The notes under the pieces were generated by a model. It had not been told where the DNA came from. It made no database searches and saw only the letters and a list, made by a program, of their open reading frames with translations. A program made the translations under genes and the position numbers. Positions 1-5,821 of a DNA stretch of 5,904 nt are shown here, piece after piece (position 1 is the first letter of the stretch; each line of letters starts with the position of its first letter). The DNA comes from Oligoflexia bacterium. GTDB lineage: Bacteria; Bdellovibrionota; UBA1018; CAIMNF01. The stretch is from contig CAIMNF010000259.1 of NCBI GenBank assembly GCA_903842755.1, forward strand, positions 1 through 5,904. The letters are read 5' to 3'.

Positions 1-109
1 ACTCTCGCAACGTAGAAAGGAGGCTAGACAATTTACTCGAGATAAGAGAAGAAAACACTGGACTCAAGAGGTTCTGAACGGTTCACAGGAACTTATCTAA
101 ATTAAAACC

Positions 110-862
110 TCAAACTGTGTCACCCGTGCGCGGACAGCATAAGGTGCCCATGAGGCGATTTAATTTAAGCGCAGTGAGCGTGTCGACGTGCTCCACCTCA
201 CTCACGGACGTCACCGCGGGAGTGGTAGGTTTGTTTGCGGAAACAGCCGTTTTTCGAACAAAAATTCCTATTCCGTTTTCGCCCTTAACGGAGCTCGTGT
301 AGAGCCCACCCACCCCCAAAACCTGGGCCGAAAAAGGGACAGGAAGGAACAAATTCAACGAGAGCGGAATTTTACCGGTGACCGAGTCAAGCGCTGGAAT
401 TCCCAGGGCGATCCCCAGGTAAAGATCAGCACTCAGGCTGCCGCCCACATAAACACGTGATTCAGTGGAAATCGGAATTCCGATGATGGAGGTGGTGCCT
501 ACTCCAAGACTAGCGGGCAGTTCTCGCGCATTGGGAAGTGAAGTCCCCAAACGTGGATCAAGCTGACTGGCCTGAGTAAGGTCAATGCTTAACCCCACTT
601 GACTTGTTCCATCCTGGAGCGCGGAATAAGTGACTGTACCCATCGGCACGCCCGTCTTTGGATTTTGAATGCCAATTTCTGCGCCAGGAAGTTTTAATGA
701 ACCTAAGGAAAGGACTGCGTCTAGCGTAACCCAGTCGTGCCCCCCTTGAAGGGTGGATTCAACATCCACGCCTTTTAAAATCGCAATTTTTTTGCCACAG
801 CTGCTTAAACTAATCGTGAGGGGAAGAAGAATAGAAACCAGAACAAATGAATGATACCGCAT
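110..862 (-). CDS. Putative lipoprotein of unknown function
   Basis: A 250-residue protein with a lipoprotein signal peptide. After a short start (MRYHS) comes a hydrophobic stretch at about residues 6-19 and a lipobox L19-S20-S21-C22, so Cys22 should be lipidated and the mature protein anchored to a membrane on the periplasmic or outer side. The mature part is rich in Gly, Ser, Leu and Val, with alternating polar and hydrophobic stretches that suggest beta structure. I see no catalytic motif and do not recognise the family. Two adjacent cysteines (242-243) sit eight residues before the end. The ATG start at 860-862 is supported by AAGGAGT (minus strand, 876-870), 7 nt upstream. It lies 86 bp downstream of the helicase gene on the same strand and could be co-transcribed, since no clear terminator separates them. 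The lipoprotein call is firm; the function is unknown. Confidence 0.8.
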   Translation of the reverse strand: MRYHSFVLVSILLPLTISLSSCGKKIAILKGVDVESTLQGGHDWVTLDAVLSLGSLKLPGAEIGIQNPKTGVPMGTVTYSALQDGTSQVGLSIDLTQASQLDPRLGTSLPNARELPASLGVGTTSIIGIPISTESRVYVGGSLSADLYLGIALGIPALDSVTGKIPLSLNLFLPVPFSAQVLGVGGLYTSSVKGENGIGIFVRKTAVSANKPTTPAVTSVSEVEHVDTLTALKLNRLMGTLCCPRTGDTV

Positions 863-948
863 AAAACGTACTCCTTATTAATGCTTACGAGGTAAAAGGA
901 AGTTCCTTTCCCTCATAAAATTCATTCGGAGTTGACTCGGCGTGAACT

Positions 949-3177
949 TTAATTCTTTTTTAATCTATTTTTGATTTCTTCGAAAAAGTTGGTCACTTCT
1001 TCCTCGTGCTTACGCAGTGCCTCTTCGGATTTGAATTCCGGGGTAGAGGACTCGTCTCGTTCTAAGGTCAGCTCGGCCGGAATATCGCTTAAAAATCGGC
1101 TAGGATTTCGCGGGACTGGCTTGCCATAACGGACCCGGTGTTTTGAACGGATTAAATAAAGTTCGTCCTGGGCGCGGGTCATGCCGACGTAAAAAAGGCG
1201 GCGCTCTTCGCTCAAATCCGTCCCCTCGTCAATGGTTCGCTGGTGCGGTAAATACCCGTCCTCCAGGCCCACTAAAAATACGATCGGGAATTCAAGGCCC
1301 TTTGAGCCATGCAAGGTAATCAACGTTAGGGCATTTTTCCCGCTTTGGTCTTCTTCTTTGTCTTCTTTAGAATTTAAAATCAATTGCCCTAAATATTCCT
1401 GAAGTACATCTACCCCAGATTTAAAGTGGTCCTGGGCTTCCATCATCCCAATTGCACTGGCAAGCTCTTCAATATTTTCATAACGCTTTTGGGCTTTAAC
1501 GGGGTCTTCTTCGTCATCCAAAAGCGCGGTTTTCATTCCGATTTGATCGAGGGTGCGCTTTGCCCATTCCGAGACTAACGTAAGGTATTGAGGGTCCTCG
1601 CAGGTAATCTTTTCTAGGTCTGTTCGCATGGATTCGATCAAAACTTTAAATCGCTCAATACCCGATTTCGCTCGGTCTGTTAATTGCGCTTGAATTTCAG
1701 GCGAATTTAACGCTTGGAAAAAAGACACCCCGTTTTGCACCGAAAATTCGTGGGCCAATTGAAGCGAAGCCTTGCCAATCCCCCGCGCCGGCCAATTAAT
1801 GATTCTTCGGAGTGCAGCATCGTCATTGGGATTTTGAACGAGCTTCCAATAGCACAGCAAGTCCTTCACTTCTTTTCGATCTAAAAACGACATGGCACCC
1901 ACAAGCTTATAGGGAATTTGGTGAAGGCGGAGTGCTTCTTCAAAAATACGGGATTGCGCATTGGCGCGGAAAAGAATGGCAAACCGCTTATAATCAATCG
2001 GCGCTGCTGTTTCAGGCGTGAACGTTTCACTGACCGCGCCTGCGGCACCCCTGGTCTTTTTTAAAATTTCATCCATCACAAATTGCGCTTCCGCACGATC
2101 GTCTTCCACCGCGATGAGATGGAGCGGGGATCCGGTGCCCCTTTCCGACCAAAGAGATTTCGGATAACGCTTTTGGTTTTTCGCAATGACTTCGTTGGCC
2201 GCTTTCAAAATCATTTCTGTACTGCGATAGTTTTGGCTCAAAATAATTTTTGAAGTTCCCGGAAAGGAACGGTCAAAGTGTAAAATGTGAGCGGGATCAG
2301 CCCCACGCCAAGCGTAAATACTTTGATCGTCATCGCCCACCACGCAAATATTCGAATGCGAGCATGTTAACGCTTGAAGTAAGCGGAACTGAGACGGATT
2401 CGTGTCTTGATATTCATCGACCATAATGTAGCGAAATCGACGCGACAGAATCTCTCTTACATCCGGGCATGTTTCTAACAGCGTCACTGCATTGAACAAA
2501 AGGTCATCAAAATCCATGCTGTTTTGCAACTTTAGGCGCTCTTGATAGCGCGGAAAGACACTTTGAACGGCGATCGAGTAATCGTCGTAAGAGACTTTTG
2601 GGCCTTTGAGTTGGTCAAAAAACAATTGGGCATCGTCGCCACTCAGAAATTTGTTTTTAGCCTGCCCAATTTGAAAAAGAATCCAACTGGGATCAAATTT
2701 TTTCTCGTCGATTTTAACGTATTTTAGAACTTCTCGGACGATACTTTCTTGGTCGTGGGGGTCTAAGATCGAAAAAGTCGAGGAATAGCCAATTCGCGGC
2801 GCGTATTCCCTTAAAACTCGAACGCAAAGACTGTGAAAGGTCGAGACAATGAGTCCCTGAGTAGCGCTTTTCCCTAACACTTTACCGACTAAGCCGTTGA
2901 CACGCTCTTTCAATTCAGTGGCTGCTTTATTGGTGAACGAAAGACCTAGGATATTTTTAGCGGAAACCGATTTGTCGGCAATCAAATGAGCAATTCGGTG
3001 GGTCATTGTACTGGTCTTGCCACTTCCAGCGCCCGCCAATATAAGAAGTGGGCCTTCGGTATGGAGGACCGCTTTTCTTTGCTCTGCGTTTAGTCGGGAA
3101 AGGTCGACCTTATATTTGGGATGAGTTTTTTTTAAAGGCTCAGCGGCGGACGAAGCAGGAGGATTGAGTTGGGTCAT
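949..3177 (-). CDS. ATP-dependent 3'-5' DNA helicase, UvrD/Rep/PcrA family (SF1A)
   Basis: A 742-residue cytoplasmic motor that should use ATP to translocate 3'-5' on single-stranded DNA, in replication restart or repair. All superfamily 1A motifs are visible: Q motif around LNAEQRKAV (29-37), Walker A AGAGSGKT (48-55), motif Ia with SFTNKAATEL (80-89), STFHS (112-116), motif II VDEYQDT (253-259), motif III GDDDQSIYAWRG (281-292), motif IV around QNYRS (315-319), motif V TLHGSKGLEF (621-630) and motif VI YVGMTRAQDEL (663-673). GDDDQSIY, NPNDDAALRRI, LPHQRTIDE and the late PSRFL resemble E. coli Rep more than UvrD, but orthology cannot be settled by eye, so no symbol is given. An Ala/Thr/Glu-rich insert (about 376-393) lies before the 2A core, and a charged 37-residue tail ends the protein with no obvious Tudor-like domain. 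I chose ATG at 3177. The frame is open to a TTG at 3210, and neither start has a clear Shine-Dalgarno. It is divergent from thyA. Confidence 0.95.
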   Translation of the reverse strand: MTQLNPPASSAAEPLKKTHPKYKVDLSRLNAEQRKAVLHTEGPLLILAGAGSGKTSTMTHRIAHLIADKSVSAKNILGLSFTNKAATELKERVNGLVGKVLGKSATQGLIVSTFHSLCVRVLREYAPRIGYSSTFSILDPHDQESIVREVLKYVKIDEKKFDPSWILFQIGQAKNKFLSGDDAQLFFDQLKGPKVSYDDYSIAVQSVFPRYQERLKLQNSMDFDDLLFNAVTLLETCPDVREILSRRFRYIMVDEYQDTNPSQFRLLQALTCSHSNICVVGDDDQSIYAWRGADPAHILHFDRSFPGTSKIILSQNYRSTEMILKAANEVIAKNQKRYPKSLWSERGTGSPLHLIAVEDDRAEAQFVMDEILKKTRGAAGAVSETFTPETAAPIDYKRFAILFRANAQSRIFEEALRLHQIPYKLVGAMSFLDRKEVKDLLCYWKLVQNPNDDAALRRIINWPARGIGKASLQLAHEFSVQNGVSFFQALNSPEIQAQLTDRAKSGIERFKVLIESMRTDLEKITCEDPQYLTLVSEWAKRTLDQIGMKTALLDDEEDPVKAQKRYENIEELASAIGMMEAQDHFKSGVDVLQEYLGQLILNSKEDKEEDQSGKNALTLITLHGSKGLEFPIVFLVGLEDGYLPHQRTIDEGTDLSEERRLFYVGMTRAQDELYLIRSKHRVRYGKPVPRNPSRFLSDIPAELTLERDESSTPEFKSEEALRKHEEEVTNFFEEIKNRLKKN

Positions 3178-3235
3178 GGCTTGTACAGAAACGTAGCAAG
3201 GGACTTCCAATTTCGCAACGAGGATGACAGACTGG

Positions 3236-3243
3236 TGACGTCA
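3236..3243. repeat. Perfect 8-bp palindrome TGACGTCA in the divergent spacer
   Basis: TGACGTCA reads the same on both strands and ends at the first base of the thyA ribosome binding site, within the 76-bp spacer between the divergent helicase and thyA genes. Its position would suit an operator or transcription-start element, but a single 8-bp palindrome can easily arise by chance. I could not identify convincing -35/-10 pairs for either gene in this spacer. Confidence 0.3.
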
Positions 3244-3248
3244 AGGAG
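3243..3248 (+). promoter_or_regulatory. Ribosome binding site of thyA
   Basis: AAGGAG lies 5 nt before the ATG at 3254 and only 2 nt before an in-frame TTG at 3251. The spacing selects the ATG. That start also gives a protein aligning from residue 1 with E. coli ThyA (MRAYLNLMQ against MKQYLELMQ). Confidence 0.8.
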
Positions 3249-3253
3249 AATTG

Positions 3254-4047
3254 ATGCGCGCCTATTTGAATTTGATGCAAGAAATCTTAGATCATGGAAC
3301 TAAAAAAACAGATCGCACGGGTACAGGAACCCAAAGTTTATTTGGGCGGCAGCTGCGGTTTGATTTAAACGAAGGCTTTCCGTTGGTCACGACAAAAAAA
3401 GTACATTTGCGTTCGATTATCCACGAATTGTTATGGTTTATTAAGGGTGAAACGAATATCGCCTATTTAAAAGAAAATGGGGTTTCGATCTGGGACGAAT
3501 GGGCAGACGAAAACGGAAATTTGGGCCCAGTGTATGGATCGCAGTGGCGCTCATGGCCTGCAGCGGACGGCCGCAAAATTGATCAACTCACAAACGTGAT
3601 CGAACAGATTCAAAAGAATCCTGATTCGCGGAGATTAATCGTAAGCGCTTGGAATGTCGGAGAGATTGAGCGAATGGCCTTACCACCGTGTCACGCTTTT
3701 TTTCAGTTTTACGTTGCGGATCAGAAGCTTTCCTGTCAGTTGTATCAGCGATCAGCGGACTTTTTTTGGGCGTCCCTTTTAATATTGCAAGTTATGCATT
3801 GTTTACAATGATGGTCGCGCAAGTGTGCAATCTAAAACTAGGGGATTTTGTGCATACGTTTGGGGATGTCCACCTTTATTCAAATCATATTGAGCAGGCC
3901 AAGCTTCAGCTTGCGCGCGAACCGAAGCCTTTGCCTACGATGAAGCTTAATCCAAATGTAAAATCCATTTTTGATTTTAAATACGAAGATTTTACCTTGG
4001 TCGGTTATGATCCCCATCCCGCAATTAAGGCTCCGGTGGCTGTTTAA
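3254..4047 (+). CDS. thyA: Thymidylate synthase, reading frame broken by one missing T (frameshift at 3761-3767)
   Basis: Thymidylate synthase methylates dUMP to dTMP using 5,10-methylenetetrahydrofolate and releases dihydrofolate. The first frame runs from ATG 3254 to a TGA at 3809-3811 and matches ThyA up to residue 171 (QLYQRSADFF), then turns into unrelated sequence. The match resumes in the -1 frame at TTG 3766 (LGVPFNIASYA) and runs to TAA 4045-4047. Joined there, the protein is 264 residues, the E. coli length, with residue numbers that coincide: nucleophile Cys146 in PPCHAFFQF, Arg21, Arg126-Arg127, Arg166, Ser167, Asp169, Asn177, and the late HLYSNH and GYDPHPAIKAPVAV. The downstream part shows no further damage. 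I therefore think a homopolymer sequencing error, a very recent mutation or slippage is likelier than old decay, but the sequence alone cannot decide. If the shift is real, the 0-frame product lacks the last third, including Asn177 and His/Tyr of HLYSNH, and should be inactive. The stop codon overlaps the folA start by one base. Confidence 0.9.
3761..3767 (+). other. thyA: T7 run at the thyA frameshift point
   Basis: Seven T residues follow the codon for Asp169 (GAC) and precede GGG. Eight would keep the frame as TTT TTT TTG GGC, giving Phe-Phe-Leu-Gly. With seven, ribosomes read TTT TTT TGG and stop 14 codons later. A -1 slip by a tRNA-Phe in the P site would re-pair fully on the T run and give the correct protein. 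Polymerase slippage adding a T would do the same. I see no obvious stimulatory stem-loop just downstream. Confidence 0.8.
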
Positions 4048-4616
4048 TGAAGGTGATCTCGATTGCGGCCGTGGCCTGGAACGGAGTGATTGGACTCAAG
4101 CAAGGGTTACCCTGGAATATTTCCGAGGACTTAAAGTTTTTTCGAGACGCAACTCGCGGGCAAATGGTTCTCATGGGTCGGAATACCTTTGAAGCGTTAG
4201 GTAAGCCGTTGCCCCATCGGGTGAATGCAGTTTTAACTCGGGACCAAGAACTATCTTTCCCCGCTGGAGTTAGGCGGTTTTCTGATCTAGCAGCGGCCCT
4301 TCATTATTTTAAGACGACCAGCGAAGATGCCGAGATTCAAAACGCGCGCGAAGCCGGAAAAAACCTATTTGTGATTGGTGGGGCACAAATTTATCAGCAG
4401 GCAATGCCGTGGGTGGATGAAGTTTGGCTAACGGAGATTGAACAAGTGGTCGAAGGAGATACGACTTTTCCTTATTACCGCGACGGTAAGTTTTTATGTG
4501 CAATAGAAAACGGTGCAGAGCAGCCTTTTCGCTTTGATCGTCGCGAAGTTCGAGCCCAGGTCGATTTGAGTTCGCCGTTTCGGTATCAGTTTTCATTTTA
4601 TCGTCGAGTGACCTAG
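4047..4616 (+). CDS. folA: Dihydrofolate reductase
   Basis: Reduces dihydrofolate to tetrahydrofolate with NADPH, recycling the product of ThyA. The 189 residues show the DHFR hallmarks in order: GVIG (13-16) and LPW (21-23) of the Met20-type loop, catalytic acid Asp28 in SEDLKFF (E. coli Asp27), the NADPH-binding MGRNTFEALG (43-52), PLPHR with substrate-binding Arg58 (E. coli Arg57), VIGGAQIY (109-116) with the paired glycines, Thr129 in LTEI, and EGDTTFP (136-142). It is about 30 residues longer than E. coli FolA, because of a helical insert around 85-105 and a longer C-terminal region. The ATG shares its A with the thyA TAA stop. Upstream there is only a weak GGTGG (4035-4039), so translation is probably coupled to thyA. 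A real thyA frameshift would end translation about 235 bases early and might lower FolA output. Confidence 0.96.
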   Translation: MKVISIAAVAWNGVIGLKQGLPWNISEDLKFFRDATRGQMVLMGRNTFEALGKPLPHRVNAVLTRDQELSFPAGVRRFSDLAAALHYFKTTSEDAEIQNAREAGKNLFVIGGAQIYQQAMPWVDEVWLTEIEQVVEGDTTFPYYRDGKFLCAIENGAEQPFRFDRREVRAQVDLSSPFRYQFSFYRRVT

Positions 4617-4663
4617 GTTTGTTCTTATCGCCCCTTCCTCTATATAAACACTCTTTGTGTGTA

Positions 4664-4685
4664 AAAATGTTGAGCGAAACATTTT
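4664..4685. repeat. Inverted repeat, 8-bp arms and 6-base centre, downstream of folA
   Basis: AAAATGTT (4664-4671) and AACATTTT (4678-4685) are perfect reverse complements around GAGCGA. It begins 48 bases after the folA stop and 226 bases before the XRE start. It could be an operator dyad or a weak AT-rich hairpin at the end of the thyA-folA transcript. The stem has few GC pairs and its T run lies inside the stem, so it is not a standard terminator. Confidence 0.45.
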
Positions 4686-4706
4686 GGCACGCTTTTTAAG
4701 TAAAGT

Positions 4707-4734
4707 TTGTTCAAAAAAAGCACATTATTAAAAT
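4707..4734 (+). promoter_or_regulatory. Possible sigma70-type promoter for the XRE gene
   Basis: TAAAAT (4729-4734) differs from the -10 consensus at one base. TTGTTC (4707-4712), 16 bases upstream, is a poor -35 match. Transcription would start near 4741, at the edge of the GTTGAA/TTCAAC repeats, giving a leader of about 170 bases. The whole stretch is very AT-rich, so chance matches are likely. Confidence 0.25.
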
Positions 4735-4740
4735 TTTATT

Positions 4741-4774
4741 GTTGAAAAATAAAGTTCAACGTGATTAGTTGAAC
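4741..4774. repeat. Three alternating GTTGAA/TTCAAC boxes (candidate operator)
   Basis: GTTGAA (4741-4746), GTTCAAC (4754-4760) and GTTGAAC (4768-4774) alternate in orientation, with starts 13-14 bases apart. The last two form a perfect 7-bp inverted repeat around a 7-base centre, and the first two a 6-bp one. Such an array ahead of an XRE gene would suit a dimeric repressor binding its own promoter. That role is inferred only from position and symmetry. The middle box could also pair with either neighbour in RNA. Confidence 0.45.
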
Positions 4775-4781
4775 CCGCTTC

Positions 4782-4885
4782 GGTGCTTCGTTGATGAACA
4801 CCATCGATTAACTCGTGACGAAGCAGTACTCGTAATGATTTTGAGTAGAGAACATTCCGGCAGCAGGTGAGAGCGCTCGTCGGAA
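4782..4885 (+). promoter_or_regulatory. Structured leader upstream of the XRE gene: hairpins, two mutually exclusive
   Basis: Three consecutive stems can be drawn. First, TGCTTCGT (4784-4791) pairs with ACGAAGCA (4818-4825), 8 bp. This competes with GGTG-TTC (4782-4785, 4787-4789) pairing with GAA-CACC (4796-4802), 7 bp with one bulge and a 6-base loop. Second, TACTC (4827-4831) pairs with GAGTA (4843-4847). Third, TTCCGGC (4855-4861) pairs with GTCGGAA (4879-4885), 7 bp including one G-U, with an inner GAG/CTC stem. The last stem ends 11 bases before the AAGGAG (4897-4902) of the XRE gene. I recognise no known riboswitch or small RNA here. The rest of the 4617-4910 gap has only 10-codon-scale open frames and no gene. 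Confidence 0.4.
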
Positions 4886-4910
4886 ATAAAAATAAAAAGG
4901 AGAGAGATAT

Positions 4911-5381
4911 ATGAAACGTGGTCGTCCTAAAGGAAAGTCGTCGGATAAAAGGTCGTTTGGTCCCCTGGGGGATTTGATTCGTAAAAAGCGCTTGGAGAAG
5001 AATCTTGGGCTATTGGATGTTGCAAAGGCTGTTAAGTGTTCGGTTCAGTTCGTATCGAACATTGAACACGGTCGTGCGCCACTTCCGTGGGAAAAGGCGG
5101 AAAAGCTTGCAAACTATTTAGAAATTCCCATGGATGAGCTGCAGGCCGCAAATCTTTCCATTCGGGCCGACTTTAAGAGTTTTATGGCGACCTCCAAAGG
5201 GAAGAAAGTCAATAGAGCAGCTACTGCTCTTGGTTCGGTAAAAGATGCCGCAAATGCGGTAGCGGTTTCCAGCCAAGATATGCAGCTCAATGATATTATC
5301 CGGCTTTATCAGGCCGCTCCGGTGGCCAATAAAAAGAAATTTTACACGGAAGCAAAAAAGCTTCTGGAAAGTATTTCTTAA
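4911..5381 (+). CDS. XRE-family transcriptional regulator with AT-hook-like N-terminus
   Basis: A 156-residue probable DNA-binding protein. It begins with a basic arm MKRGRPKGK whose GRP core resembles an AT-hook, which would bind the minor groove of AT-rich DNA. Residues about 19-77 form a Cro/C1-type helix-turn-helix: LGDLIRKKRLEKNLGLLDVA, then the turn and recognition helix KCSVQFVSNIEHGRAPLP, then EKLANYLEIPMDEL. A Lys/Ala-rich linker (about 93-120) follows, then a helical C-terminal segment (about 123-156, NDIIRLYQAAP...FYTEAKKLLES) that may serve in oligomerisation. I recognise no ligand-binding or peptidase domain. The ATG is preceded by AAGGAG at 8-base spacing. Upstream lie inverted repeats that could be its own operators; downstream an intrinsic terminator. 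The gene is therefore probably a single-gene transcript. Its targets are unknown. Confidence 0.85.
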   Translation: MKRGRPKGKSSDKRSFGPLGDLIRKKRLEKNLGLLDVAKAVKCSVQFVSNIEHGRAPLPWEKAEKLANYLEIPMDELQAANLSIRADFKSFMATSKGKKVNRAATALGSVKDAANAVAVSSQDMQLNDIIRLYQAAPVANKKKFYTEAKKLLESIS

Positions 5382-5411
5382 AAGATTCGAATTTTTTATT
5401 CGGAGAGAGAG

Positions 5412-5458
5412 AAGGGCATGTTCCATCCTGAGAAGCTCGGGTGACATGCCCTTTTTTT
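5412..5458 (+). terminator. Strong intrinsic terminator after the XRE gene
   Basis: AAGGGCATGT (5412-5421) pairs perfectly with ACATGCCCTT (5444-5453), 10 bp. The loop can fold further as CCTGAG (5427-5432) with CTCGGG (5436-5441), including one U-G pair. The 3' arm runs into seven T residues (5452-5458). It starts 31 bases after the XRE stop and should separate it from the HNH gene. Confidence 0.9.
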
Positions 5459-5485
5459 ATTTGTGTGGTAAGGTCTAGCCAAATC

Positions 5486-5821
5486 ATGGTCAAGGAAAAC
5501 GAGTATTTTTATTTGGATCCCGCGCACACCGATCCTAAGCGCATGAAGCGCGAAAGGAACAAAGCCAGGGAGCTTAAGCAAACCGCTTGGTGGAAGCAAA
5601 AGCTCGCTTTGGGGATTTGTCACCATTGTCAGAAGAAGTTTGCCGCCAAAGAATTGACGATGGACCATTTGGTGCCGCTGGCGCGGGGTGGGCTAAGTAC
5701 GAAGAATAATTTGGTCCCCTCTTGTAAAAGCTGCAATGCAGAAAAAAAGTTGTCTACTCCAGTCGATCAATTGCTCGTTCAAGTGAGTTTAGGTTTGAAG
5801 TCGGAAGAGTCCGACGAGTAA
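5486..5821 (+). CDS. Small HNH endonuclease-like protein
   Basis: A 111-residue protein with a compact HNH (beta-beta-alpha-metal) fold signature. A basic, helical N-terminal part (about 18-42, MKRERNKARELKQTAWWKQKL) leads to a first zinc knuckle C45-H-H-C48. Next come MDH (59-61), whose His61 is the expected general base, then the N74-N75 pair, and a second knuckle C80-K-S-C83-N84. The two Cys pairs would hold a structural zinc, while His61, Asn75 and Asn84 or nearby residues form the metal site. Such proteins nick or cut DNA, but many small stand-alone members have no known role. The motif ARELKQTAWWKQKL...GICHHC resembles a group I associate with deltaproteobacteria. I chose ATG 5486, with AAGG 12 bases upstream (5470-5473). 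The frame extends back to a GTG at 5441, but that lies inside the terminator stem. It probably has its own promoter, which I could not locate. The final 83 bases of the window show no gene. Confidence 0.88.
   Translation: MVKENEYFYLDPAHTDPKRMKRERNKARELKQTAWWKQKLALGICHHCQKKFAAKELTMDHLVPLARGGLSTKNNLVPSCKSCNAEKKLSTPVDQLLVQVSLGLKSEESDE

Noticed and set aside
1..100. Two plus-strand frames open from the left edge, ending at 75-77 (TGA) and 98-100 (TAA), either of which could be the end of a gene entering the window.
   Set aside because: Each is under 35 codons, neither C-terminal sequence is recognisable, and nothing decides between them.
117..460. Plus-strand open frames of 61 and 90 codons opposite the lipoprotein gene.
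   Set aside because: They overlap a gene with signal peptide, lipobox and ribosome binding site on the other strand, and their translations look unlike proteins.
910..948. Possible helicase terminator: AAGTTC/GAACTT arms and a GAGT-ACTC core in the 86-bp gap.
   Set aside because: The stems are short or widely spaced and no T run follows on the minus strand.
3251..3253. TTG as thyA start.
   Set aside because: It is only 2 bases from AAGGAG; the ATG at 3254 has proper spacing and matches the family N-terminus.
3688..4047. A separate 119-residue gene starting at 3688.
   Set aside because: Only the part after 3766 matches a family, and it is the end of ThyA; the first 26 residues are an out-of-frame reading of the ThyA coding region.
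4309..4596. A 95-codon minus-strand frame inside folA.
   Set aside because: It is fully covered by a clear DHFR gene, and its product has no recognisable feature.
4667..4699. A 10-codon ATG frame (MLSETFWHAF) after folA.
   Set aside because: It has no ribosome binding site, is very short and overlaps the inverted repeat.
5388..5402. Small hairpin CGAAT/ATTCG right after the XRE stop.
   Set aside because: The stem is 5 bp and AT-rich with a T loop; the strong terminator just downstream explains termination.
5441..5485. An N-terminal extension of the HNH protein from GTG 5441.
   Set aside because: The start lies in the terminator loop and the added residues are encoded by the stem and T run.
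5118..5668. Minus-strand frames opposite the XRE and HNH genes.
   Set aside because: They run through the strong plus-strand terminator and two recognisable genes, so they are shadows.
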